Part shown: positions 1-4,959 of the stretch, one piece after another
How the letters are laid out: the number at the start of each line of letters is the position of its first letter
Position numbering within the stretch: the first letter of the stretch is position 1
The notes under the pieces: generated by a model
Told to the model about the DNA's origin: nothing
Databases searched by the model: none
What the model saw: only the letters and a program-made list of their open reading frames with translations
Assembly (NCBI GenBank): GCA_030838305.1
Contig: JAUTWY010000194.1
Location: 1-5,232 of the forward strand
Length of the DNA stretch: 5,232 nucleotides
Source: Acidobacteriaceae bacterium
GTDB lineage: Bacteria > Acidobacteriota > Terriglobia > Terriglobales > Acidobacteriaceae
Reading direction: 5' to 3'
Program-made: the position numbers and the translations under genes

Positions 1-123
1 ACCTATCCGCACGACGCGCGCGATACTCACGACATTATCCGGCAGGCTGACGAGATGATGTATCTGGTGAAGAACACCACGCGAGACAATATCGGAATTG
101 CGCAGCGGGGAGTGATGAAGTAG
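1..123 (+). CDS. C-terminal end of a GGDEF (diguanylate cyclase) protein, 5' truncated by the window
   Basis: The frame is open from base 1 to a TAG at 121-123 and gives 40 residues. It begins TYPHDARD and continues with IIRQADEMMYLVKN and TTRDN. This is the recognisable end of a GGDEF domain, whose final helix normally reads like 'ADEALYxAKxxGRN'. GGDEF enzymes make cyclic di-GMP from two GTP. The GG(D/E)EF active-site loop, the inhibitory site and any N-terminal sensor or receiver domain lie upstream of the window, so activity and input signal cannot be judged. Only a short tail (about 10 residues) follows the domain, so nothing is fused at the C-terminus. It converges with the minus-strand secreted-protein gene that ends at 192. 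The family assignment is fairly secure; that it is catalytically active is only inference. Confidence 0.8.
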   Translation, partial: TYPHDARDTHDIIRQADEMMYLVKNTTRDNIGIAQRGVMK

Positions 124-134
124 GAAGGCAGCTG

Positions 135-162
135 CTAGCTTCTAGCTTCTAGCTTCTAGCTT
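135..162. repeat. Four perfect tandem copies of the heptamer CTAGCTT
   Basis: Copies lie at 135-141, 142-148, 149-155 and 156-162 with no mismatch. The array fills most of the 68-bp gap between two convergent genes. It is bracketed by a 6-bp inverted repeat, GGCAGC at 127-132 and GCTGCC at 172-177, so on RNA the array could sit in the loop of a larger stem. Because the unit contains CTAG and AGCT, it can also fold on itself. A role as a weak bidirectional terminator is possible, but there is no U-run. Short arrays like this usually vary in copy number by replication slippage. I recall similar heptamers between genes in acidobacterial genomes but have not checked this. Confidence 0.85.
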
Positions 163-191
163 GAGGCCCTGGCTGCCCGCAACCGTTTGCG

Positions 192-1238
192 TTACTTCTG
201 TAGTTCTGGTTTCTGCTCTCTATTCTTTATCTCCGGCTTCCACGGATTCTGATTGGCGGGGGAGTTGGGGTTCACACCGAAATCCCAGACGTAGAGGTTC
301 ATGCCCTCGTTTCCTTTCGTTTCAACCAATACGTATTCACCGGGAGAAAGAGCTTCGATGGGGGTTAGCTTAAGCCAGCCGCCGCTGACCCGATCGATCG
401 TGGTCTTTACGTAGCTTTCATCCTGACTGACTTTGCCGGTAACGGCGCGCCTGATATCCCCCACGATTCGCTTGCCGCCTTTTACTTTCACACGCACGAT
501 GCGGAATCGATCAAAAGGAACGAGGGGCTGTACCGGTTGCTGTGGGCGTTGCCGCTCGTCGCGCGGAGCGTCGAGGCTAGGTTCGGATGGCTTGGCAGAC
601 GCGGTTTCGCCGCTGGGCGGTTGATTTGAGGATTCGTCATCAACGTTGATGTAGATGGAGGGCACGGCGACGTGGGCGTGCAGGGCGGCGTGTTCGCCCG
701 CGAGTTCGATGGTTTGTTTCGCACTCGCGATGGGATTAAGGGCTCCGCGAAAAATGTTGCCTTTGGTGTTGCGGTTGATCTCGCCCTCGGCTTGCTGCAT
801 TTCGTCCAGTTGCGGCTGGCCTTGGAAGGTATCGAGCAGAAATATGCCGGAGTCTTCCGGTAGACGGAGTCCGGGCGCGACCTGGAGAAGATGAGATTCT
901 TCCGCTTCGCGCTCAGCGTCGGTTTGCTTATCGAGAGCGGAGGCTTCGGGAATGGCAGGTCCCACGGCACGATCTTTTTCGTATTTTTCGGTGGCCGGCC
1001 AGTCCACCAACGATGAGGGAAGTTCTTCCCACTCATTGCGCTCGGCGCTCATGTAGCGCACGCGCTCGCCTTTCACCTCATATTTCGTGACTAGCTGGTA
1101 GGAGCCGTCTTTAAGGATTAGACGGCGGGCCAGGTCCTGTGCAGGGGAGAGGGTCGGAAGAAACGCGGCCAAGGCAATGATGAAAGAGGCAAACCAACGG
1201 ACGTGTCGACTGGGACCTCGCTGGCACGGAGAAAACAT
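192..1238 (-). CDS. Secreted protein of unknown function with conserved-looking N- and C-terminal blocks
   Basis: 348 residues from ATG (1236-1238 on the complement) to TAA. The N-terminus has Arg/His (R7-R14), a hydrophobic stretch at about 16-30 and an SPA-Q site near residue 33, which is a Sec signal peptide and supports this start. Residues 38-86 form a first block containing LILKDGSYQLV, KYEVKGERVRY and ERNEWEELPSSLVDWPAT. This looks like a small beta domain that reads 'residue-dependent on a supplied prop', but its function is unknown. Residues 87-240 are charged and low in complexity, with a Pro/Gln/Ser-rich linker at about 203-240. Residues 241-320 form a second block with basic beta-like strands (FRIVRVKVKGGKR), then GEYVLVE and NLYVWDFGVNP. 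It probably acts in the periplasm or outer envelope. I know the two blocks as a recurrent hypothetical-protein type in Acidobacteriota, from memory only. No catalytic motif is visible. The start has no close Shine-Dalgarno; a GAGAAG lies about 18 nt upstream. Confidence 0.85.
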   Translation of the reverse strand: MFSPCQRGPSRHVRWFASFIIALAAFLPTLSPAQDLARRLILKDGSYQLVTKYEVKGERVRYMSAERNEWEELPSSLVDWPATEKYEKDRAVGPAIPEASALDKQTDAEREAEESHLLQVAPGLRLPEDSGIFLLDTFQGQPQLDEMQQAEGEINRNTKGNIFRGALNPIASAKQTIELAGEHAALHAHVAVPSIYINVDDESSNQPPSGETASAKPSEPSLDAPRDERQRPQQPVQPLVPFDRFRIVRVKVKGGKRIVGDIRRAVTGKVSQDESYVKTTIDRVSGGWLKLTPIEALSPGEYVLVETKGNEGMNLYVWDFGVNPNSPANQNPWKPEIKNREQKPELQK

Positions 1239-1375
1239 ATTTGATCTGACTATCTTCTCACTTTTTCATTCTTAGGGCTTACCGGAGAGTCAATTGTCCA
1301 GAGCCACTTCGGGAAAAAGCTGGATCGTGGATGGCAAGCAGAACAGCCGGGGAGAGTATGGAGGAGGCGATCTCA

Positions 1376-1426
1376 ATGACACCAGTGCTTTCGATCAACA
1401 AGGGGGGCTCGCTTGTAGTATCCTGA
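1376..1426 (+). CDS. Possible 16-codon leader ORF
   Basis: ATG at 1376-1378 is preceded by AGGAGG at 1362-1367 with an 8-nt spacer, the best ribosome binding site in the window. The ORF reads MTPVLSINKGGSLVVS and stops with TGA at 1424-1426. The same frame also has upstream ATGs at 1358 and 1331, so a 22- or 31-codon version is possible. It ends 29 nt before the start codon of the coiled-coil protein gene, in another frame, and a hairpin lies in between. That layout would suit translational coupling or attenuation, but the peptide has no run of a single amino acid to suggest a signal. Chance occurrence is quite possible for so short an ORF. Confidence 0.22.
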   Translation: MTPVLSINKGGSLVVS

Positions 1427-1429
1427 ACT

Positions 1430-1449
1430 CGAAATCGCCGCCGATTTCG
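1430..1449 (+). promoter_or_regulatory. Perfect 8-bp hairpin covering the ribosome-binding region of the 1456 gene
   Basis: CGAAATCG (1430-1437), loop CCGC, CGATTTCG (1442-1449). The stem ends 6 nt before the ATG at 1456, where a Shine-Dalgarno would be expected and none is seen. In mRNA it could hide or shape the initiation site. It is not a terminator, as no T-run follows. An 8-bp perfect arm pair with a short loop is expected roughly once by chance in a sequence of this length, so the position is the main argument for it. Confidence 0.4.
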
Positions 1450-1455
1450 GACTCA

Positions 1456-2229
1456 ATGAAAGCCACACTGATCCGCCAATCCTTGATTTTGTTAATGCTG
1501 TGGGGGACTGCAAACGCCTTCGGGCAGACTGCCGCTGCACCCGCAGTTCACGGTCCCGCCGGGCCTCAGTATTCGGTGCAGGGAAGCGTGGCTTCCTCGG
1601 GAGCGGCGGGGCAGGGTATTGTTTCCTACGCGTCGATGTCGCAGGTGAATGGATTGCTGTCGCAACTGGAGGCCAGTTCGAAGGCCACGCAAGCCGACTT
1701 GATGAAGCTGCGCATTGAACGCTGGAAGACCGACGGTTCCTCGAAGAAGCAGGCTCTGGGGAATGTGGATTCGATCCAGCGCAATCTGCAGAGTGCGTTG
1801 GCGGAAATCATCGCTCAGGTGCGCAATGCGCCAGAGGATCTGCCTGCGACGTTTAAGCTATACCGGAATCTGGATGCGCTCTACGACGTGATGGGAAGCG
1901 TGGTGGAATCGACAGGCGCGTTCGGGCCGAAGGATGATTTTCAATCGTTGTCGAATGATCTGAACAGTTTTGAGGCAACTCGAAGACAGTTAGGGGAGCG
2001 ATTGGCGAACCTGGCGGCGTCGAAGGAGCAGGAAATTGCCCGCTTGCGAACAGATTTGAAGGCGGCGCAGGCGGCGATTTCGGCGGCGCCTCCGAAGAAA
2101 ACTGTCGTGGACGATAACGAACCGGCGAAGAAGCCAGCGCCCAAGAAGAAGCCGGCAGCGAAAAAGCCGGCTGCAGCGGCGCCCGCGGCGCCGGGGCAGA
2201 ATCCGCCGGCGCAGCAACCCAAGCAGTAA
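1456..2229 (+). CDS. Secreted coiled-coil protein with a Lys/Pro/Ala-rich C-terminal tail
   Basis: 257 residues. The start is set by a textbook signal peptide: MKATLIRQ, a hydrophobic core SLILLMLWG and an ANA site, with cleavage likely after residue 21. In-frame codons upstream encode nothing signal-like. The mature protein opens with a Gly/Ala/Ser-rich stretch (24-60), followed by a helical region (62-125) and a conserved-looking core (126-160) with LPATFKLYRNLDALYDVMGSVVE. A long heptad-like helix runs from about 163 to 210 (LSNDLNSFEATRRQLGERL and on). Residues 213-257 are a disordered tail of Lys, Pro and Ala with repeated KKPA motifs; such basic tails may contact anionic peptidoglycan, LPS or nucleic acid. 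No enzyme motif is visible and no name can be given. It is divergent from the other secreted-protein gene and 113 bp upstream of the channel gene. No Shine-Dalgarno is apparent. Confidence 0.85.
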   Translation: MKATLIRQSLILLMLWGTANAFGQTAAAPAVHGPAGPQYSVQGSVASSGAAGQGIVSYASMSQVNGLLSQLEASSKATQADLMKLRIERWKTDGSSKKQALGNVDSIQRNLQSALAEIIAQVRNAPEDLPATFKLYRNLDALYDVMGSVVESTGAFGPKDDFQSLSNDLNSFEATRRQLGERLANLAASKEQEIARLRTDLKAAQAAISAAPPKKTVVDDNEPAKKPAPKKKPAAKKPAAAAPAAPGQNPPAQQPKQ

Positions 2230-2342
2230 GGCGTCCGGCTCCGGGCTTCCGGAAATGGAGTTGGTCTGACGCCAGCAGCGAAAGCCGGACACCGAATCTG
2301 TTACCCTACCTTCCGAATCAAGATTCCAACTGAGAACCCGGC
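2230..2342. repeat. Intergenic segment with GC-rich inverted repeats and a possible operator
   Basis: GTCCGGCT (2233-2240) pairs with AGCCGGAC (2283-2290) around a 42-nt loop, and GGCGTC (2230-2235) pairs with GACGCC (2268-2273). The two pairings share bases and exclude each other. TTCCGGAA (2247-2254) is a palindrome within the loop. No T-run follows, so this is not a standard intrinsic terminator, though it may protect the 3' end of the upstream mRNA. Further right, CCGAATC occurs at 2292-2298 and 2313-2319, exactly 21 bp apart, and GATTC (2322-2326) inverts part of it. This could be a regulator site before the channel gene. The promoter itself is not clear. Confidence 0.35.
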
Positions 2343-3530
2343 ATGACCTTTCACGTCAGCATTCCCGCGATTGTCGTTGGCGTCATCGTAATTTGCGTGG
2401 TTCTGCTGGACGCGTTTGAGACCGTGGTGCTGCCCCGGCGCGTGACCCGGCAGTTCAAGCTGACGGCCTGGTTCTACCGGCGCACCTGGATTCCCTGGAA
2501 GAAAATTGCGCGCCACATCCCGACCCCGGTCAGGCAGCAAAGTTTCCTGGGATATTTCGGGCCGCTCTCGCTGATTCTTCTATTAGAGTTTTGGGCGGCG
2601 AGCCTGATTGTGGGCTTCGCCTTGCTGCAATACGGCATTGGCGGACACGAACAATTGGGCAACGAGCCCATCACTTTTGGCCGAATCCTGTACCAGAGCG
2701 GGGAGACGTTTTTCACGCTAGGTTATGGGGACATCGTGCCAACATCGCCGTTGGCGCGCGCGCTTGCGGTGCTGGAAGCGGGGATGGGCTTCGCGTTTCT
2801 GGGAGTGGTGATTGGCTACCTCCCGGTGGTGTACGCGTCGTTCTCGCGGCGGGAGATTCAGATTTCAATGCTCGACGCCCGCGCCGGATCGCCACCGACT
2901 GCGACCGAGTTGCTGGTGCGGCTCGCGGGTAGTTCGGAAAATCCAGCGATCGACCAAATCGTCCTAGATGAGGTTCTGCGCGACTGGGAGCGTTGGGCGG
3001 GGGAGTTGCTGGAGAGCCACATTTCCTATCCGGTATTAAGTTTCTTTCGATCGCAGCACAGCAACCAGTCGTGGCTGGGAGCACTGATGATTATGCTGGA
3101 CGTGACTTCGCTGTTGATTACCGGCTTTGAAGGCATTCATCCCGGACAGGCCCGCCTGACTTTTGCCATGGCGCGCCACGCGGCCGTGGATCTGGCCCAG
3201 GTGGTGAACGCGCGCTACGATCCGAAGGCGGGGGAGAGGATGACGGACGCGAATTTCCAGGCCCTGCGGGAAACCTTGGCGGGGGTTGGATTGAAATTGC
3301 GAAATACCGATGAGGCGTGGCAGAAGCTGACAAAGTTGCGGTCGATGTACGAGCCATATGTTCATTCGACTGCGATCCAACTGATGGTGGCGCTACCTCC
3401 GTGGCAGCATCCTGCCAAGACCCGCGATAACTGGCAGGCAGGACCGTGGGACCGGATGATCCAGGCGAAGGGGCTGGCCGTGCTCGGTCAGAAGCCCGCA
3501 CAGCCCCAGGGTCCCGAAGATCATTTCTAA
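2343..3530 (+). CDS. Potassium channel protein (Ion_trans_2 pore) with an uncharacterised cytoplasmic domain
   Basis: 395 residues. An inner-membrane K+ channel subunit is read from the filter TLGYGD at residues 125-130, preceded by a pore helix at 114-124 (GRILYQSGETFF). Hydrophobic segments lie at about 6-29, 72-97 and 138-166. The pore is therefore the usual TM-P-TM unit, with an extra N-terminal helix followed by the motif DAFETVVLPRR (23-33) and a basic cytoplasmic loop (31-70). Four subunits would be needed for a pore. The C-terminal 225 residues look mostly helical and soluble. They show no Rossmann GxGxxG pattern, so this is not an RCK/TrkA-N gated channel, and there is no cyclic-nucleotide-binding signature. 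I recall homologues annotated simply as potassium or ion channel family proteins. The gating signal is unknown. The start ATG has only a weak GAG at 2333-2335. It lies 85 bp before kdsD on the same strand, probably as a separate unit. Confidence 0.88.
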   Translation: MTFHVSIPAIVVGVIVICVVLLDAFETVVLPRRVTRQFKLTAWFYRRTWIPWKKIARHIPTPVRQQSFLGYFGPLSLILLLEFWAASLIVGFALLQYGIGGHEQLGNEPITFGRILYQSGETFFTLGYGDIVPTSPLARALAVLEAGMGFAFLGVVIGYLPVVYASFSRREIQISMLDARAGSPPTATELLVRLAGSSENPAIDQIVLDEVLRDWERWAGELLESHISYPVLSFFRSQHSNQSWLGALMIMLDVTSLLITGFEGIHPGQARLTFAMARHAAVDLAQVVNARYDPKAGERMTDANFQALRETLAGVGLKLRNTDEAWQKLTKLRSMYEPYVHSTAIQLMVALPPWQHPAKTRDNWQAGPWDRMIQAKGLAVLGQKPAQPQGPEDHF

Positions 3531-3615
3531 GAATGAGAAATGGGTAATTGAGCAATTTGGCAATTAGGAATTGAAAAACCAAAGTCCAAAAACCTCCTGG
3601 TAAGATCGGCTTTTT
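3531..3615. repeat. AT-rich gap with a decayed octamer tandem repeat before kdsD
   Basis: The gap is strikingly A/T-rich against GC-rich surroundings. At 3544-3575 four contiguous octamers share an AATT core: GTAATTGA, GCAATTTG, GCAATTAG and GAATTGAA. They look like an eroded tandem array. A weak 7-bp hairpin (CATTTCT 3522-3528, AGAAATG 3536-3542) spans the stop codon of the channel gene. Near kdsD, TGG-TAAGAT at 3598-3606 resembles an extended -10 box and would put the transcript start only a few bases before the ATG at 3616. TTGAAA at 3571-3576 is a fair -35 match, but its 24-bp spacing is too long. CCTCCT at 3594-3598 and its flank is on the wrong strand to be a ribosome binding site. Confidence 0.45.
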
Positions 3616-4635
3616 ATGAAGAGTATTGGCGAGAACGTGGTGCGCATTGAAGCGGAGGCGTTGCGCGCGCTGGCGGACCGCATCGCCGGACCGATGGCGG
3701 CGTCGTTTCAGCAGGCCGTGCAGCTGCTGTTTTGCTGTGCGGGACGAGTGGTCGTGACCGGGATGGGAAAGAGCGGTCTGATTGCGCGCAAGATTGCGGC
3801 GACGCTGAGTTCGACGGGGACTCCGGCGTTGTATCTGCATCCGGTGGACGCGGTGCACGGGGATTTGGGAATGGTGGTGCGTGGGGATGTGGTGCTGGCG
3901 CTCTCGGCTAGCGGCGAGACGGAGGAGATTCTGGCGTTGCTGGCGACGATCAAGCGGCTGCGAGTGCCGCTGATTGCGATGACGGGCGATGAGATCGGCA
4001 ATACGAAAGCGGGCAACTCGCTCGCTTCCACACGAGCATCTTCCACACAAGCCTCGACTTTGGCGGCTGCTGCTGATGTGGCGCTGGATTGTTCGATTGC
4101 GGAGGAGGCTTGTTCGCTGGGGTTGGCGCCTACCGCTTCGACTACGACGATGCTGGCTTTGGGCGACGCGCTCGCCGTCACGCTGAGTGAGAAGCGTGGA
4201 TTCAAGGAAGAAGACTTTGCCAATCTGCATCCGGGCGGGAAGTTGGGGAAGCGGTTGGCGCGGGTGGAATCGCTGATGCATGCAGGCGACGCGCTGCCTC
4301 GCGTTACGCCGCAAACGAAGATGCCGGATGTGATCTACGAAATGTCGCGCAAGAAGCTGGGTGTGGCGGCGGTGGTCGAGGGCGAAAAGTTGGTGGGCAT
4401 CATCAGCGACGGAGACTTGCGGCGGCTCCTCGAAAAGCGCGGGAAGGACGGGCTCGATCTGACCGCGGAGGAAGCCATGACAAGGAATCCGCGGACGATT
4501 ACGGCTGGGGAATTTGCCGCGACCGCGCTGGCACTGATGGAAGAAAAGAAGATCACTTCTCTGATGGTAGTAAATGGCGGGAAGCTGGAGGGGATCGTGC
4601 ACCTGCACGACTTGTGGGGGACAGAGATGATGTAG
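3616..4635 (+). CDS. kdsD: D-arabinose-5-phosphate isomerase (KdsD/KpsF family), SIS plus two CBS domains
   Basis: 339 residues. It interconverts D-ribulose 5-phosphate and D-arabinose 5-phosphate (EC 5.3.1.13), the first step towards KDO for lipopolysaccharide, in the cytoplasm. The SIS domain spans about 25-215 and has GMGKSG (49-54), HPVDAVHGDLGM (75-86), SASGETEE (97-104), EACSLGLAPTASTT (164-177), GDALAV (183-188) and LHPGGKLG (204-211). By alignment from memory to E. coli KdsD (K59, E111, E152, H193), the catalytic set is present as K52, E104, E164 and H205. CBS1 spans about 216-273, with ISDGDLRR, and CBS2 about 283-338, with HLHDLWG. Length is close to the usual 320-330, but there is an extra ~19-residue Ser/Thr-rich insertion at about 128-150. 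With no KDO genes beside it, kdsD rather than kpsF or gutQ is the most economical name. The ATG has no clear Shine-Dalgarno. The stop codon lies inside a palindromic repeat. Confidence 0.93.
   Translation: MKSIGENVVRIEAEALRALADRIAGPMAASFQQAVQLLFCCAGRVVVTGMGKSGLIARKIAATLSSTGTPALYLHPVDAVHGDLGMVVRGDVVLALSASGETEEILALLATIKRLRVPLIAMTGDEIGNTKAGNSLASTRASSTQASTLAAAADVALDCSIAEEACSLGLAPTASTTTMLALGDALAVTLSEKRGFKEEDFANLHPGGKLGKRLARVESLMHAGDALPRVTPQTKMPDVIYEMSRKKLGVAAVVEGEKLVGIISDGDLRRLLEKRGKDGLDLTAEEAMTRNPRTITAGEFAATALALMEEKKITSLMVVNGGKLEGIVHLHDLWGTEMM
4025..4054 (+). repeat. 15-bp tandem duplication inside kdsD
   Basis: CTTCCACACGAGCAT (4025-4039) is followed at once by CTTCCACACAAGCCT (4040-4054); 13 of 15 bases agree. 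In frame it encodes STRAS then STQAS (residues 138-147), so the duplication adds five residues without shifting the frame. It lies in the part of the SIS domain that is about 19 residues longer than in E. coli KdsD, between the strand ending MTG and the AADV motif. Its codons (ACA, CGA, GCA, CAA) are more A-rich than those around it. This is probably a surface-loop expansion by slippage. Confidence 0.75.
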
Positions 4636-4689
4636 CGCCGGCAGGCAGGGCGAGACGCCCTCCTGACAGCTGGCGGGACGCCGGCGCTA
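4633..4689. repeat. REP-like palindromic element overlapping the kdsD stop codon
   Basis: The ends are a perfect 10-bp inverted repeat, TAGCGCCGGC (4633-4642) and GCCGGCGCTA (4680-4689). Inside are two compact hairpins. The first is CAGG plus AGGGCG, loop AGA, CGCCCT plus CCTG (4642-4665, one bulged C). The second is a 7-bp stem 4669-4675/4679-4685 with loop GGA and one G-U pair. Both hairpins carry the module GGCGnGACGCC, so the element looks like two related units joined head to tail. The outer stem and the second hairpin compete for the same bases. The first three bases are the kdsD TAG. It may stop transcription or stabilise the kdsD mRNA, but no U-run follows. I recall related dispersed palindromes in Acidobacteriota, without confirmation. 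Confidence 0.7.
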
Positions 4690-4700
4690 CGGTGCGGCGC

Positions 4701-4706
4701 TACAAT
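4701..4706 (+). promoter_or_regulatory. Candidate -10 box TACAAT for a leaderless small gene
   Basis: TACAAT differs from the TATAAT consensus by one base and lies 6 bp before the ATG at 4713, which would start the transcript at or very near the A of the start codon. No Shine-Dalgarno precedes that ATG, which agrees with a leaderless mRNA. No good -35 is found about 17 bp upstream. CTGACA at 4663-4668 is a good hexamer but far too distant. The box overlaps the second of two CGGCGCTAC copies (4682-4690 and 4695-4703), so the repeat element may itself carry the promoter. Confidence 0.4.
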
Positions 4707-4712
4707 ACCTGC

Positions 4713-4922
4713 ATGTATCACTACGATCCCAGTACCGCGTTGGAAGAATTAACTGAAGATGCAACCCTTCCGAACCCCGTGCACGTGCGCGACATGATGC
4801 TTCGCAAGAAGCTGTCTGCCGACAAGTCGTTGGAATTGAACCGACTGTTTGTCGAATATCAGAAGTTTTTCGGCGAGACCCAGAAGCTGGGCAAAGAGAT
4901 ACTGCGGCAGTTGACTTCCTAA
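4713..4922 (+). CDS. Small hypothetical protein, 69 aa
   Basis: ATG at 4713 to TAA at 4920-4922. The frame is open back to 4614, but the upstream part runs through the palindromic element and the end of kdsD, so the later ATG is chosen. The protein starts MYHYDPSTALEELTED, has a short Pro-containing turn (NPVHV, 21-25) and then a long charged amphipathic helix (about 26-66, with LELNRLFVEYQKFF). It has no signal peptide, no membrane segment and no cysteine, so it is probably a small cytosolic helical protein that may dimerise or bind a partner. I do not recognise a family. Codon choice looks like that of its neighbours, which supports a real gene. It is 77 bp after kdsD and converges with the HicB locus. 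Confidence 0.6.
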   Translation: MYHYDPSTALEELTEDATLPNPVHVRDMMLRKKLSADKSLELNRLFVEYQKFFGETQKLGKEILRQLTS

Positions 4923-4959
4923 TACCGGAGTGCCCAGGACCGAGCGACGCGAGGTTCGA

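Larger units (their letters stand above)
1239..1455. promoter_or_regulatory. Divergent intergenic region serving both secreted-protein genes
   Basis: This 217-bp gap separates two diverging genes and must hold both promoters unless the transcripts start further away. I see no convincing -35/-10 pair. The best box for the rightward gene is TAGTAT at 1416-1421, without a good -35 at the right spacing. The gap does contain a short ORF behind a perfect AGGAGG and a perfect hairpin just before the 1456 start, both listed separately. The reading frame of the rightward gene is open back to about 1294, but the signal peptide begins exactly at 1456, so the extension is taken as untranslated. Confidence 0.4.

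Noticed and set aside
135..162. CRISPR array
   Set aside because: The repeat unit is 7 bp with no spacers, so it is a simple tandem repeat.
488..1036. Second minus-strand ORF inside the 348-aa secreted-protein gene
   Set aside because: It is an alternative frame of the same DNA without a signal peptide or domain; the 348-aa frame has both a signal peptide and ordered blocks.
1294..1455. N-terminal extension of the coiled-coil protein to a TTG at 1294
   Set aside because: The signal peptide begins at the ATG at 1456; the 54 upstream residues would bury it and show no domain.
3522..3542. Intrinsic terminator after the channel gene
   Set aside because: The 7-bp stem is AT-rich and spans the stop codon, and no T-run follows.
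3118..4608. A very long open frame on the minus strand, antisense to the channel end and kdsD
   Set aside because: It mirrors a confidently identified SIS/CBS gene. Its translation is dominated by Arg, His, Pro, Gln and Ser, the typical shadow of GC-rich codon bias. It has no recognisable domain.
4614..4712. N-terminal extension of the 69-aa protein
   Set aside because: It would translate the palindromic repeat and the end of kdsD in another frame; the residues are Arg/Ala/Gly-rich noise.
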